A stretch of DNA of 64,000 nucleotides from Methylobacterium thuringiense (GCF_022179645.1 NZ_BPRA01000001.1:62001-126000); one strand, 5' to 3'; shown: positions 16,468 through 27,548, numbered from the stretch's first letter. A program made the numbers and translations. Notes: generated by a model not told the origin, from the sequence alone.

Positions 16468-17019
16468 TCAGTAGCAGCGCTGAACGAGGACGCGGCGATA
16501 GCCGAAAGGCGTCCAGCGCAGGCGCGGAACGGTGTAGCAGCCACCGCCATACCCGTAGTCGTCGTAGCCGACGTTCGAGTAGCCGTAGGGATAACCGTAA
16601 GCGCCATACCCGCCGTAGAGACCGCCTGCGGCGAGGCCGAGACCCAGGCCCAACCCGAGGCCGCCATAGCCAAAGCCTCTCCGGCGCCAGCCATAGCCGC
16701 CGCCGAAGCCACGACCGCCGTAGAAGCCGGCGCCCCGGTATCCACCGAAGCCGCCGCGATACCCACCGAACCCGCCGCCGCCGAAGCCGCCGCGATAGAA
16801 GCCGCCGCCGAGGGCATTTCCGCGAAAACCACCGCCGCCGAAGCCGGCACCGCGAAAGCCGCCGCCGAACCCACCGCCACGGAAGCCACCGCCGCCGAAG
16901 CCGCCACCGAAGCCGCCGCCGCGAAAGCCGCCGCCGCCGAAGCCGCGGGCATCGGCCGCCGCCGGTGCCAATGTTAGCGCACCCGCAAGAAGCGCCGAGG
17001 CCAGAAACACCCGTTTCAT
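16468..17019 (-). CDS. Glycine-rich secreted repeat protein
   Basis: A 183-residue protein. A signal peptide (core ASALLAGALTLAPAAADA) is followed by about 80 residues of GFGGG/GFRGGG repeats in which Phe alternates with Gly clusters. A short Gly/Leu hydrophobic stretch (GLGLGLGLGLAAGGLYGG) comes next, then a Tyr-rich tail ending in a conserved-looking block with two cysteines (GGCYTVPRLRWTPFGYRRVLVQRCY). The tail resembles other small exported Gly-rich proteins of Rhizobiales, whose function is unknown. The Phe/Tyr-Gly composition suggests a low-complexity structural or adhesive role (inference). It has its own terminator and lies convergent with the small membrane protein gene. Confidence 0.8.
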   Translation of the reverse strand: MKRVFLASALLAGALTLAPAAADARGFGGGGFRGGGFGGGFGGGGFRGGGFGGGFRGAGFGGGGFRGNALGGGFYRGGFGGGGFGGYRGGFGGYRGAGFYGGRGFGGGYGWRRRGFGYGGLGLGLGLGLAAGGLYGGYGAYGYPYGYSNVGYDDYGYGGGCYTVPRLRWTPFGYRRVLVQRCY

Positions 17020-17215
17020 CGTTTCATCTCCGAAGACGCCGTTCCCCCGCTAATTCATGAAACGTGCAGCCGCGGGAAACGGTTCATGCGGCGGGCGATC
17101 CCAGTTTTGTGATCGTCCAGCCCATGCGAGCGCGGCTTGAAAATCGCCGCGTTTTGCCGCGAGGAGAGGCTTGGCCGGACGGGACGCCCCGCCGGAATGC
17201 GCGCGAGATCTCGGG

Positions 17216-18001
17216 ATGCGTTTTGGGAAACGGTCACGTCTGACCGGTTGTGTCGCCCTCGCGGCGTCGGTGGCGATGGGGCCGGCCGTAGCGCGCGAGC
17301 CTGAGCCGGCGGTTCAGGCCGGATCCGGCAACAAGGGCCCGTGCCGTGCGACCCTCTCGGGTGGCGAGAGCTACACCGTCTGCGTCGTCGACCTGAAGCG
17401 CGAGCGCGTCCGCCTGTTCTGGCTCGGCCGGGACGGCGCGCCCTACGCCTCGCTGTCGAGCCTCGCCCGCGCGCAGGGGGCCGCCCTCAGCTTCGCCATG
17501 AATGCCGGCATGTACGATGCGGAGCAGGCCCCGGTCGGGCTCTATGTCGAGGACGGCCGCGAGATGAAGCGCGTCTCCACCGCCAACGGGCCGGGCAACT
17601 TCCACCTCAAGCCCAACGGCGTCTTCTACGTGAAGGGCGACAAGGCCGGCGTGCTCGACACCGCCCGCTACCTGAAGACCAAGCCGAAGCCGGATTTCGC
17701 CACGCAATCCGGACCGATGCTGGTGATCGACGGCAAGATCCACCCGAAGATCTCGGAGGACGGCCCGAGCCAGAAGATCCGCAACGGCGTCGGCGTGCGC
17801 GACGACGGCCGCACCGCGATCTTTGCGATCTCAGAGCGCCCCGTGAGCTTCGGGGCCTTCGCCCGCCTGTTCAAGGACGACCTCGGCTGTCGCAACGCGC
17901 TGTTTCTCGACGGCTCGGTCTCGAGCCTCTACGCGCCGGGGCTCGGCCGCTCGGACCTGAGCCGTCCGCTCGGGCCGATGGTGGGGGCGGTGGCGCGGTA
18001 A
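17216..18001 (+). CDS. Phosphodiester glycosidase family protein (NAGPA/DUF2233), exported
   Basis: A 261-residue protein with a signal peptide (core LTGCVALAASVAMGPAVA). The mature part carries the hallmarks of the NAGPA-like phosphodiester glycosidase fold: FAMNAGMYD near the middle, NFHLKPNGVFY, then ATQSGPMLV and the closing LFLDGSVSSLYAPG. Relatives remove blocking sugars from phosphodiesters in envelopes or polysaccharides; the substrate here is unknown. ATG 17216 gives the normal signal peptide. A TTG at 17171 has a fine AGGAG four bases upstream and remains possible, adding 15 residues before the Arg/Lys-rich segment. The gene is not in an obvious operon. Confidence 0.85.
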   Translation: MRFGKRSRLTGCVALAASVAMGPAVAREPEPAVQAGSGNKGPCRATLSGGESYTVCVVDLKRERVRLFWLGRDGAPYASLSSLARAQGAALSFAMNAGMYDAEQAPVGLYVEDGREMKRVSTANGPGNFHLKPNGVFYVKGDKAGVLDTARYLKTKPKPDFATQSGPMLVIDGKIHPKISEDGPSQKIRNGVGVRDDGRTAIFAISERPVSFGAFARLFKDDLGCRNALFLDGSVSSLYAPGLGRSDLSRPLGPMVGAVAR

Positions 18002-18069
18002 GGGGGCGAAGGAGCCGCGCTTCCGGCTTTGTGCTGGTGCGGGTTCATGAAGTGGCCGATTGCGGCCCG

Positions 18070-18975
18070 CTATCGCATCCGCACCGAGCTCAGCTGCCGG
18101 CGCTCGGCATGCTGGTGGAGGAAGGCCGCCATCTCGGAAAGTTCGGGGGCCTTCGAGCGGAAGGTCACGGAGAGGGCGAGCAGCGTGTCGGCGTGGTCGA
18201 GGCCGGCATAGACCCGCTCCTGCACCGGCACGCGGGCCTCACGCAGCCGCGCCGCGAGGCTCCTTGTGTTGCGCGGGCGGACCGTGGTGTCGGCGTCGCC
18301 CGTGGCGAGGAAGGCGGGCGGGGCGTTCGGGCCGGCGAAGGTGACGGGCTGCGTCGCCTTGGGGTCGGGCGCCTGGCCGAACACGTCGATCGAGGTCGCC
18401 TGGTCGAAGGGGAAGAAGTCGTAGGGGCCGGAGAGGCCGGCCACCGCGCGGATCACCCGCGGATCGACCCCGGCTCGCCGCAGGTAGGTCGGGTCGAGCC
18501 CGAGCATCATGGCGTTGTAGGCACCGGCCGAGTGGCCGGCGAGGACGATCTTCTTCGGGTCGCCTCCATAGGCCGTGATGTTGTCGCGCACCCAGGCCAC
18601 CACCTGCGCGCCGTCGTCGAGGAAATCGGGGAAGCGTACCTGCGGATAGAGCCGGTAATCCGGCAGCACCGTCACGAAGCCCTGCGCGGCGAGCGCCTGA
18701 GCGGCGAAGGCGTAGTCGTCCTTCGAGCCGTTCTTCCAGGAGCCGCCGTAGAAGAACACCAGCACCGGAGCGTTGGTCACGTCGGCGGTGGGCGTGAACA
18801 CGTCGAGGCGCTGGCGCGGATCCCCGCCATAGGCCGCGTCTCTGAGCGAGAGTTTCGCCCCGGCATCGCGCGGACCGAGCGCATCGAACAGCGCCAGCGG
18901 CGAGCAGCCGGTCAGGCCGATCATGGACAGCAGGAGGCAGCCGAACGAGAGTACGGCGACGAGGACCCGGATCAT
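18070..18975 (-). CDS. Alpha/beta hydrolase (esterase), probable lipoprotein
   Basis: A 301-residue serine hydrolase. The N-terminus has a lipobox (GLTGC, Cys24), so it is probably lipid-anchored facing the periplasm. The nucleophile elbow is GHSAGAY, and the oxyanion-hole segment VFFYGGSW stands where hormone-sensitive-lipase-type esterases have HGGG. The acid is probably in ATGDADTTV and the base His in GLDHADTLL. This is the BD-FAE/carboxylesterase type, acting on small esters; the substrate is unknown. The neighbour downstream on the opposite strand is the glycosidase gene, and the lytic transglycosylase lies upstream on the same strand 106 bases away. Confidence 0.85.
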   Translation of the reverse strand: MIRVLVAVLSFGCLLLSMIGLTGCSPLALFDALGPRDAGAKLSLRDAAYGGDPRQRLDVFTPTADVTNAPVLVFFYGGSWKNGSKDDYAFAAQALAAQGFVTVLPDYRLYPQVRFPDFLDDGAQVVAWVRDNITAYGGDPKKIVLAGHSAGAYNAMMLGLDPTYLRRAGVDPRVIRAVAGLSGPYDFFPFDQATSIDVFGQAPDPKATQPVTFAGPNAPPAFLATGDADTTVRPRNTRSLAARLREARVPVQERVYAGLDHADTLLALSVTFRSKAPELSEMAAFLHQHAERRQLSSVRMR

Positions 18976-19081
18976 GCAACTCCCGCGACTTGGCGTTTGA
19001 CCGCAGGTGACGGGGCAGACGGGGCGGATTCATGGCCGAGGCGCGGCGAAGCGCGATGCGCCGCCCGGTTTCGATGCGGCA

Positions 19082-20050
19082 TCAGGTCCGCAGGACGATG
19101 CAGGCGCCGCCGGCCTTGCGGATGCGGTTGCACAGCGTGTCGCCAGCCGCCCGTGTCTCGGCCGGGATGCGGATACGGTAGAAGGCTCGCGTTCCGCGAA
19201 AGCGCAGGCGTGTCCCGATGATCATCGGGCGAACCTCGCCGATCACGCCGGCATAGAGCGAGCGGGTGCGCGAGAAGCTCGCCAGCGCCAGCGACTTCGA
19301 AAAGTTGCCGGCGAGCTGGATGCCCCAGGGCGCCGTCACCCCGGCCTCGACCGGCAGCGCGAAGCGGTCGCCGCGCGACGGGATGCGCAGCAGGGCGGTA
19401 ACCTGGATGCAGCTCTGGGCCGGCTCGGCGACGGCGTCCTTCGCGGCGTCCTTGGCCGTGTCGGGCGCCCTGGCGGGCTCCGGCGGTTTCGCGGCGGTCT
19501 TGCTCGCCGGTTCGCCTTCCTCCGGCGCCATCTCGATCTGGACGCCAGGCCGCCAATCCTCGGCGGGGCGGCCGGTCAGCGCGATGACGTAGGCGCGGGT
19601 TTCCGACGGCAGGCCGCCGGTGCCGGCGAGCCATTTCGACACCCGGCCCGGGCCGCCGTTGTAGGCCGCCGCAGCGAGGCCGAGATTGCCGAACTGCGTG
19701 CGCAGGTCCGCGAGCAGATGCGCCGCATGCGGGATAGCCTGCTCGGGATCGAACGGATCGAGCAGCCCGCGCTCCTTCGCCGTGCCCGGCATGAACTGCG
19801 CGACGCCCTGTGCGCCGACCGGGCTGACCGCGGTGACGCGAAAGGCGCTCTCGCGAAAGATCAGCCGCGTCAGGAAGGGCACGGGGATCGCCCGGGTTCT
19901 GGCCGAATCCTCGATCAGCCGGCAGAGCGCCTGGGTGACGGTCTCGCCGTCGCCGCCGGTTCCGTCCGCTGCGGCGTGAGTGGCCGGCGCGGCCCAGAGG
20001 AGGGCGAGGAGGGCGGTGAGGATCAGCGAAGCGCGCGGCACGACCGCCAT
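19082..20050 (-). CDS. Soluble lytic murein transglycosylase (SLT domain)
   Basis: A 322-residue exported protein. A signal peptide (core LILTALLALLWAAPATHA) is followed by an SLT domain (about residues 38-165) with catalytic Glu67 in FRESAFR, the GAQGVAQFMPGTA signature and AAYNGGPGRV. These define family 1 transglycosylases, which cleave peptidoglycan between MurNAc and GlcNAc with 1,6-anhydro ring formation. A Pro/Ala/Lys linker leads to a C-terminal region (about 225-322) with two cysteines (TLCNRIRKAGGAC) that resembles a SPOR-like peptidoglycan-binding module. Start ATG 20050. It stands alone, divergent from the YejF-type gene. Confidence 0.9.
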   Translation of the reverse strand: MAVVPRASLILTALLALLWAAPATHAAADGTGGDGETVTQALCRLIEDSARTRAIPVPFLTRLIFRESAFRVTAVSPVGAQGVAQFMPGTAKERGLLDPFDPEQAIPHAAHLLADLRTQFGNLGLAAAAYNGGPGRVSKWLAGTGGLPSETRAYVIALTGRPAEDWRPGVQIEMAPEEGEPASKTAAKPPEPARAPDTAKDAAKDAVAEPAQSCIQVTALLRIPSRGDRFALPVEAGVTAPWGIQLAGNFSKSLALASFSRTRSLYAGVIGEVRPMIIGTRLRFRGTRAFYRIRIPAETRAAGDTLCNRIRKAGGACIVLRT

Positions 20051-20193
20051 CTAGACGTGTGCCGGCCGGTAAGGAAATCCGTACCCTGTCGTTCCATCGA
20101 GCGCTGCCCATTCGCCCTCGGGCAACCGCGGCGCTATAACCCTCGCCAATGTCGCCCGGCCGCCCGGCCGGGACTGTCTCACGCGCGGTGCCG

Positions 20194-21840
<1,647 letters not shown>

Positions 21841-21859
21841 GCGAAACCGTCGAGCGGAC

Positions 21860-23077
<1,218 letters not shown>

Positions 23078-23171
23078 TGAGGCGTCGTACGGTCCCCGCG
23101 ACGAAGCTCACGTGCATCTCCTAGCCCCCCGTGCGATGCGAGGTCTAGCAGGGCTTGGAGCCCATCCGAAG

Positions 23172-23328
23172 AATTGGTTGGATGGATGAACGGTTCGGCG
23201 CATGTCTACTTGGTATTGGTGCAATCGCTCGGATATAGATGTCCTCGACGATCTGCGGCGGGGGCGGGACGGTGATCCGCTTTCCACATGCGCAATGTAA
23301 TCTCATCAAACCTTGAATCACGACCGAT
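23172..23328. repeat. Left copy of diverged direct repeat flanking the Stealth gene
   Basis: This segment aligns in the same orientation with 24401-24553. Shared blocks include TTGG(T/C)TGGA, GGTTCG, CAATCGCT, GTCCTCGA(C/T)GAT(C/T)TGCGG and the closing GAATCA(C/T)(G/A)ACCGAT. On the minus strand both copies keep the remnant peptide pattern QRI or KRI followed by PQI(I/V)EDxxxxAI, and the two copies are out of frame at their starts by one base. They look like decayed copies of one small gene or element. Confidence 0.65.
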
Positions 23329-23337
23329 GAATAGGTC

Positions 23338-24273
23338 TCAACAAAGTTCGGAAGGCTCGTCATTATGCCTTTCCCAGGAAGCTGGATTAGGGAGTATTCT
23401 TTCAAAAAATAATTGGAGAAAATTCATTTGCTCGGCATACTCTGCTTCATCAGAGCTCCAGTCATCGTTGATGCAGTAGGTTTTTGGCTGTGCTTCTTCG
23501 ATCTGTCGCAGTACGTCCTGATAGTGACCGACATTTACGTCTCGAAGCCAAAACTGAGCGTCCCGTTCGGACGATGTGGTAACAAGATCCTCAGCCACCA
23601 TAATTTCGCGCATCTTCAGTACAACATCATGTCGCGCAGTTCCTGCGAGCTTCACCAGATCCACAAACCCTTGAGGCAGCATGGTCAGACCCTTTTCATA
23701 AAGAGATTTGGTCCACGCGATAGGAGTGTGGTCTCGATGCGGATGGATTGGTTTGCCTTCTGCAGTAAAAAAGTCGCTCGCCGCGACTTTTCTTCCCAAA
23801 AACCAATCGTCATCAAAACAGATAAACCTCTCTGCCAAACCATCTATTTTTGCAAAGCAAAGCTTCTGCAGTTCGGAGTTTGGCTGAGGCTTTAGACTAT
23901 TGGCCTCAAGAAGTTCGTCCAAATCAATCCAAACGATAGGATGTCTGATCAAAAGCCAATTGGGCGGCGGCCCCTCTCCGATAATATATATGGCTCGAGC
24001 CCATTCTGCATATTCCGCGACAGAACGCAGAGAATATTTTAATTCGTGGTTGTCGCGGTATCTATTTATACAATTTGTACCACCAATATAATAAATTGGT
24101 TCATTCGCAATAATCTGTCTTTGTTTTGCGAGTCCGATTTCTGGATTAATCCATCGATATATTATATCGATAGCCCCAGATTCTACAGAATCTACGTTCT
24201 CGCAAAAATGTCTAATCGGCTTGCTCCCGCAACGTGAGCGCCTCGAAATAATGCACGATCTCCGCTGCTGCAA
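23338..24273 (-). CDS. Stealth-family sugar-phosphate transferase, uncertain 5' end
   Basis: The protein has the Stealth conserved regions in order: CR1 (IDIIYRWINP), CR2 (NHELKYSLRSVAEYAEWARAI onward to FICFDDDWFLGR and DFFT), CR3-like middle and CR4 at the end (YCINDDW ... FFERILPNPASWE). Stealth enzymes transfer hexose 1-phosphate in capsule or exopolysaccharide synthesis. The region is much richer in A/T than its neighbours, a sign of recent transfer. The 3' end is intact, but the 5' side has no good start: the open frame continues up to 24438 through an inverted repeat and into a direct repeat, and no ATG precedes CR1. TTG 24273 is a provisional start. The gene may be truncated at its 5' end. 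No other capsule genes are adjacent. Confidence 0.65.
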   Translation of the reverse strand: MQQRRSCIISRRSRCGSKPIRHFCENVDSVESGAIDIIYRWINPEIGLAKQRQIIANEPIYYIGGTNCINRYRDNHELKYSLRSVAEYAEWARAIYIIGEGPPPNWLLIRHPIVWIDLDELLEANSLKPQPNSELQKLCFAKIDGLAERFICFDDDWFLGRKVAASDFFTAEGKPIHPHRDHTPIAWTKSLYEKGLTMLPQGFVDLVKLAGTARHDVVLKMREIMVAEDLVTTSSERDAQFWLRDVNVGHYQDVLRQIEEAQPKTYCINDDWSSDEAEYAEQMNFLQLFFERILPNPASWERHNDEPSELC

Positions 24274-24324
24274 CTTTGCGCGACATCCGTACGCGGTCCG
24301 ATTGCATCGGTTCGGCGGCTCTAG

Positions 24325-24367
24325 AGCGCTGTCCGACCAACCGGTACCCACTTGGTCGGACAGCGCT
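24325..24367. repeat. Perfect inverted repeat with 16-base arms
   Basis: AGCGCTGTCCGACCAA (24325-24340) and its exact reverse complement (24352-24367) enclose an 11-base loop. It lies just upstream of the Stealth gene. A 14-base match to one arm (CGCTGTCCGACCAA) recurs at 51144-51157 after glgP, so the arm belongs to a dispersed repeat family. There is no T run to make it a normal terminator. Confidence 0.85.
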
Positions 24368-24400
24368 TTAGCGGATCTTGACCGAACGCGGTCGGCTCTC

Positions 24401-24553
24401 GCTTGGCTGGACGGTTGAATGGTTCGATGGGTTCCCACTCGGCCTCGGGTTCAATCGCTTGAACGTCGAAGTCCTCGATGATTTGCGGCGCGACGGAGAT
24501 CCTTTGTCTGCATATGATGGCGATCTCCAACCGCAACTTGAATCATAACCGAT
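24401..24553. repeat. Right copy of diverged direct repeat flanking the Stealth gene
   Basis: Partner of the copy at 23172-23328, in the same orientation. Its last bases overlap the stop codon of the adjacent 112-residue gene, suggesting that the duplicated segment began at the end of that gene. A minus-strand frame here reads QRISVAPQIIEDFDVQAIEPE, matching the decayed frame of the left copy. Confidence 0.65.
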
Positions 24554-24881
24554 TCTCCTGATCCGACATCGTTCCGAGGGGGCTCTCAGACCCGGTTTGA
24601 AGCCGCCGCTCCTCCGCGACGATTGCTACGACATCCGTCACCTCGACCGCTTCGATCGGCCGCCGGATCTTCACCGCGCGCGTCGGTTCCCCCACCCGCA
24701 TCACCAGCACGAACGTTTCCAGATCCGAACAACCCGGATCGGCGCAGGCGATCGCGTTGACCGCCAGCGCGTCCTCCGGACCAAGGGCGAGCGCCGCGAT
24801 GAGCCGAGCCTTGAGCGCGGCGCTCGCTTCGGCCTGGGCCGCACTGCGGGCGCGAAAGGATCTCAGGCTGACGAAGCCCAT
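24543..24881 (-). CDS. Hypothetical protein, partner of the COG0523 GTPase
   Basis: A 112-residue protein with no named family that I recognise. The N-terminus is Arg/Ala-rich (RSFRARSAAQAEASAALKARL) and the middle has a beta-rich core (AVNAIACADPGCSDLETFVLVMR ... KIRRPIEAVEVTDVVAIV). Two cysteines in a CADPGC arrangement could be a metal or redox site (inference). Its ATG at 24881 lies three bases from the stop codon of the COG0523 gene, so it is almost certainly translated from the same transcript and probably shares zinc-dependent control. The arrangement resembles small companion genes of nitrate- or metal-related GTPases, but I cannot name it. Confidence 0.65.
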   Translation of the reverse strand: MGFVSLRSFRARSAAQAEASAALKARLIAALALGPEDALAVNAIACADPGCSDLETFVLVMRVGEPTRAVKIRRPIEAVEVTDVVAIVAEERRLQTGSESPLGTMSDQENRL

Positions 24882-24884
24882 GCC

Positions 24885-26102
24885 TCAGGCCGCCCGGCGC
24901 CATTCGGGAAAGGGATCGGACAGGTCGCGATAGGCGGCGGGTTCGAAGCGGGCGACGGTTTCAGAGCCGACGAGGCAGCCATCGAGGGCGGCGGTGATCG
25001 CGTCGCGGTCCATGCCCGTGCCGATGAAGACGAGTTCCTGCCGGCGGTCGCCCCAGACCTCGCTCCAGTTTTTGGCGAGGTGGCCCTTCCAGCCGGCCTC
25101 GTCGGGCCAGTGCCCGCGCGGCACGGCCGCCCACCAGAAGCCCATGGCCGAGACGCGGGAGATCGCCCCGGCCAGCGAGAATTCGCCGACCCAGTCCGGT
25201 CGCGTCGCCAGCCAGAAATGGCCCTTGGCGCGGATCAGCCCCGGCCAGGTCCGGTCGATGAAGGCTTTGAACGTTTCGGGGTCGAACGGCCGGCGCGCGC
25301 GATAGACGAAGCTCGACACGCCGTATTCTTCCGTTTCCGCCACGTGCTCTTCGGCGCCGTACAGCTCCTTGAACCACAGCGGGTGGCGCTCCGCCTTCTC
25401 CTCGTCAAACAGGCCGGTATCGAGGATGGCGTCGAGCGGCGCGCGGCCGTGCGAGGTCTCGACCAGGCGGGCATCGGCGTTGAGCCCGCGCACCACCGAG
25501 CGCACGAGTGCGAGCTGCTCGGCCGAGACGTCCTCGACCTTGTTGATGACGACGACGTCGGCGAACTCGATCTGCTCGACCAGCAAGTCGACCAGCGTGC
25601 GGTTGTCCTCCTCGCCGGCCGTCTCGCCGCGGTCGCGCAGGAAGGCGTTGGAGCCGTAGTCGCGCAGCAGGTTCACGGCGTCGACCACCGTTACCATCGT
25701 GTCGAGCCGGGCGACGTCGCTCAGCGCCTGACCATCCTCGTCGCGAAACGAGAAGGTGCTCGCCACCGGCAGCGGCTCGGCGATGCCGGTGCCCTCGATC
25801 AGCAGGTAGTCGAAGCGGCCTTCCTCCGAGAGCCGGCGCACTTCGGCCAGCAGGTCGTCGCGCAGGGTGCAGCAGATGCAGCCGTTGGTCAGCTCCACCA
25901 GTTTCTCGTCGGTGCGCGAGAGGTCGGCGCCGCCGTCCCGGACGAGGTCGGCGTCGATGTTCACTTCGCTCATGTCGTTGACGATCACCGCGACGCGGCG
26001 GCCTTCACGGTTGCTCAGAACGTGGTTCAGCAGCGTCGTCTTGCCGGCGCCGAGGAAGCCGGACAGGACGGTGACGGGCAGGCGGGCGTCGGGCGATGAC
26101 AT
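24885..26102 (-). CDS. COG0523 GTPase (CobW/ZigA-type zinc chaperone)
   Basis: A 405-residue G3E-family GTPase. It has Walker [13 protein letters not shown] (about residues 17-28), the metal-binding GCICC motif (Cys75, Cys77, Cys78), a Walker B region [11 protein letters not shown] and the NKVE base-recognition motif. The CobW C-terminal domain ends in a segment with FWLATRP and FIGTGMD. A Zur-type palindrome lies directly upstream, which places this member among the zinc-starvation GTPases that hand zinc to essential enzymes (ZigA/ZNG1 type) rather than cobalamin synthesis. ATG 26102 is chosen because it starts the protein just before the P-loop, as usual. The small gene at 24543-24881 follows at once. 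Confidence 0.88.
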   Translation of the reverse strand: MSSPDARLPVTVLSGFLGAGKTTLLNHVLSNREGRRVAVIVNDMSEVNIDADLVRDGGADLSRTDEKLVELTNGCICCTLRDDLLAEVRRLSEEGRFDYLLIEGTGIAEPLPVASTFSFRDEDGQALSDVARLDTMVTVVDAVNLLRDYGSNAFLRDRGETAGEEDNRTLVDLLVEQIEFADVVVINKVEDVSAEQLALVRSVVRGLNADARLVETSHGRAPLDAILDTGLFDEEKAERHPLWFKELYGAEEHVAETEEYGVSSFVYRARRPFDPETFKAFIDRTWPGLIRAKGHFWLATRPDWVGEFSLAGAISRVSAMGFWWAAVPRGHWPDEAGWKGHLAKNWSEVWGDRRQELVFIGTGMDRDAITAALDGCLVGSETVARFEPAAYRDLSDPFPEWRRAA

Positions 26103-26119
26103 GCTGTCTCTCTCTCTTG

Positions 26120-26142
26120 GAAATGAAACAGTATAACATTTC
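26120..26142 (-). promoter_or_regulatory. Zur-type operator
   Basis: A 23-base palindrome with perfect six-base ends, GAAATG (26120-26125) and CATTTC (26137-26142), whose right half TATAACATTTC is exactly that of the Rhizobiales Zur motif; the left half matches it at 8 of 11 positions. It ends 17 bases upstream of the COG0523 start codon, where it would block transcription when zinc is replete. The motif is known; binding here is inferred. Confidence 0.7.
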
Positions 26143-26300
26143 TTATCATGGAGGCTGTCAACAGGCGTCGTGGAGAACTGTCGACTCGTCGACACCGATG
26201 TCCGATACCGATGGCGGATGGTGGAGATCGGGTGCAACCTCGCGGCCCGATGCGGCTTTCCCGATCGGGCAGCCGCCCAGCTTTGCGAGGAGACGGTGTC

Positions 26301-26945
26301 GTGCGACCCTGGCGCGAACGGCCGGAAGACAGGCGCAGCTACCACCACGGCAACCTCAAGGAGGCGCTGATCGAGGCGGCACGCCGGTTCATCGCGGAGC
26401 GTGGCGTCGGCGGATTCACGCTGGTCGACGCGGCCCGCCTCGTCGGCGTCACCCCGGCGGCGCTCTACCGCCATTTCCGGGGGCGCGAAGCGTTGCTCGA
26501 GGAGGTCGCCGGCCGCGGCTTCAAGGATCTCGCCGAACGTCTGGCCCGCGCGCTCGGGGGCCGCGGCACGCCGCTGGAGCGTTTCACGCGCATGGGCGAG
26601 GCCTATCTCGCCTTCGCCGAGGAGGAGCCGGGCTACTACGCCGCGATCTTCGACGTGCGCATGCCGGGTGCGGAGCCGAGCCCGGACCGCCTCAACCCGT
26701 TCGATCTTCTAGTGGAGGCGCTTCGCGCGACATTCCCCGACGGCTTCGATGGTGTCGATCCGCGCTTCGTGGCCATGGAGGTCTGGGCGCTCTCCCACGG
26801 CATCGCCACGCTCGCCGCCTCGGGGCACCTGCCGAAGACCGGGCCGGACAAGTACGAATTGCTCCGCGCCGGGGTGCTCGCCCTGGTCCACGGCGCGGGC
26901 GTGCCGACGAAGAACCCCGAACCGGGCGCTGGTCCGGCCCCTTGA
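26301..26945 (+). CDS. TetR/AcrR family transcriptional regulator
   Basis: A 214-residue regulator. The N-terminal TetR helix-turn-helix runs from about residue 12 to 58 ([18 protein letters not shown], then [22 protein letters not shown] and [13 protein letters not shown]). The C-terminal domain contains the WHG-type segment ([15 protein letters not shown]). The ligand is unknown. GTG 26301 is chosen because AGGAG lies eight bases upstream and the HTH then begins near the N-terminus; upstream in-frame ATGs would cover the Zur site and add 51 low-complexity residues. It is divergent from the COG0523 gene and may or may not be influenced by the same operator. Confidence 0.88.
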   Translation: MRPWRERPEDRRSYHHGNLKEALIEAARRFIAERGVGGFTLVDAARLVGVTPAALYRHFRGREALLEEVAGRGFKDLAERLARALGGRGTPLERFTRMGEAYLAFAEEEPGYYAAIFDVRMPGAEPSPDRLNPFDLLVEALRATFPDGFDGVDPRFVAMEVWALSHGIATLAASGHLPKTGPDKYELLRAGVLALVHGAGVPTKNPEPGAGPAP

Positions 26946-27005
26946 AACGGTTAGCTCGGGTCCGCATGTGAATGTCGTTCACATACCACCCCGGAGCCAT
27001 CACCC

Positions 27006-27488
27006 GTGAGCACGTCTTCTGCCTCCTCTCCCTGGGCCGGCGGTCGCGCCTGCCGCAGCGGTCCCTTCCCCCGCCGCTCTCTCGAGATCGGCGCCGTCGT
27101 CGTCGGTTTCATCTACTGGTGGCCGCTGGCGGTCGCCTACGTTGCGTGGAAGATCGCGGGTTATCCTGCGCTCAGCCAGATGCGTGAGTATGCCCGGAGC
27201 GGCTCGTGGAGCTTCGGTTCGTCCGCCGGCGGGTCACGGTTCGCCAAGGCCTACGAGGCCGCCAAGGATCACGGCCTCTACCGCTCGGGTACCGGCAACT
27301 TCGCTTTCGACGAGTATCGCAAGAGCGAGCTCGACCGCCTGGAGGCCCGCCGTCGCGCGCTTCAGGAGGAGAGCCGTGCCTTCACTGAGTTCGTCGACGA
27401 GCTGAAGCGCGCCAAGGACCGCGAGCAGTTCGACGCCTATATGGCCAAGAAGCGTTCCGAAGGTGGTGGTTCGACCATCGACGCCTAA
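27006..27488 (+). CDS. DUF2852 membrane-associated protein
   Basis: A 160-residue protein of the DUF2852 family, common in Rhizobiales. One hydrophobic helix (IGAVVVGFIYWWPLAVAYVAWKIAG) lies at about residues 27-51. A Gly/Ser linker and a long charged helix with coiled-coil character follow (about 95-150, FDEYRKSELDRLEARRRAL and onward). It is probably anchored in the inner membrane with a cytoplasmic coil. The function of the family is not known. Start GTG 27006. A strong terminator follows, so it is transcribed alone or with the TetR gene 60 bases upstream. Confidence 0.82.
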   Translation: MSTSSASSPWAGGRACRSGPFPRRSLEIGAVVVGFIYWWPLAVAYVAWKIAGYPALSQMREYARSGSWSFGSSAGGSRFAKAYEAAKDHGLYRSGTGNFAFDEYRKSELDRLEARRRALQEESRAFTEFVDELKRAKDREQFDAYMAKKRSEGGGSTIDA

Positions 27489-27517
27489 TCCGTCCTCCAC
27501 GGTCAGATATGCAACAG

Positions 27518-27548
27518 GGCTCTCCGCATCACAGCGGGGAGCCTTTTT
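27518..27548 (+). terminator. Rho-independent terminator after the DUF2852 gene
   Basis: Arms GGCTCTCCGC (27518-27527) and GCGGGGAGCC (27534-27543) form a 10-bp stem with one G-U pair and a six-base loop, followed by TTTTT. It separates the DUF2852 gene from the trehalose cluster. Confidence 0.9.

Noticed and set aside
16449-16952. Ala-rich minus-strand frame, and a plus-strand Ala/Glu-rich frame, over the Gly-rich gene
   Set aside because: They arise from the GGN repeat codons of the Gly-rich gene read in other frames.
16700-16960. Regularly repeated short units that could suggest a CRISPR array
   Set aside because: The period follows codons of a GFGGG protein repeat, with no constant repeat and variable spacer structure.
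23145-23405. Small minus-strand gene of 86 codons and its partner at 24321-24536
   Set aside because: They correspond to the two diverged direct repeats. Their starts are out of frame with each other and nothing supports expression, so they are treated as remnants.
23078-24553. Prophage or integrative element
   Set aside because: No integrase, transposase, tRNA attachment site or phage gene is present. Only one cargo gene and diverged repeats are seen.
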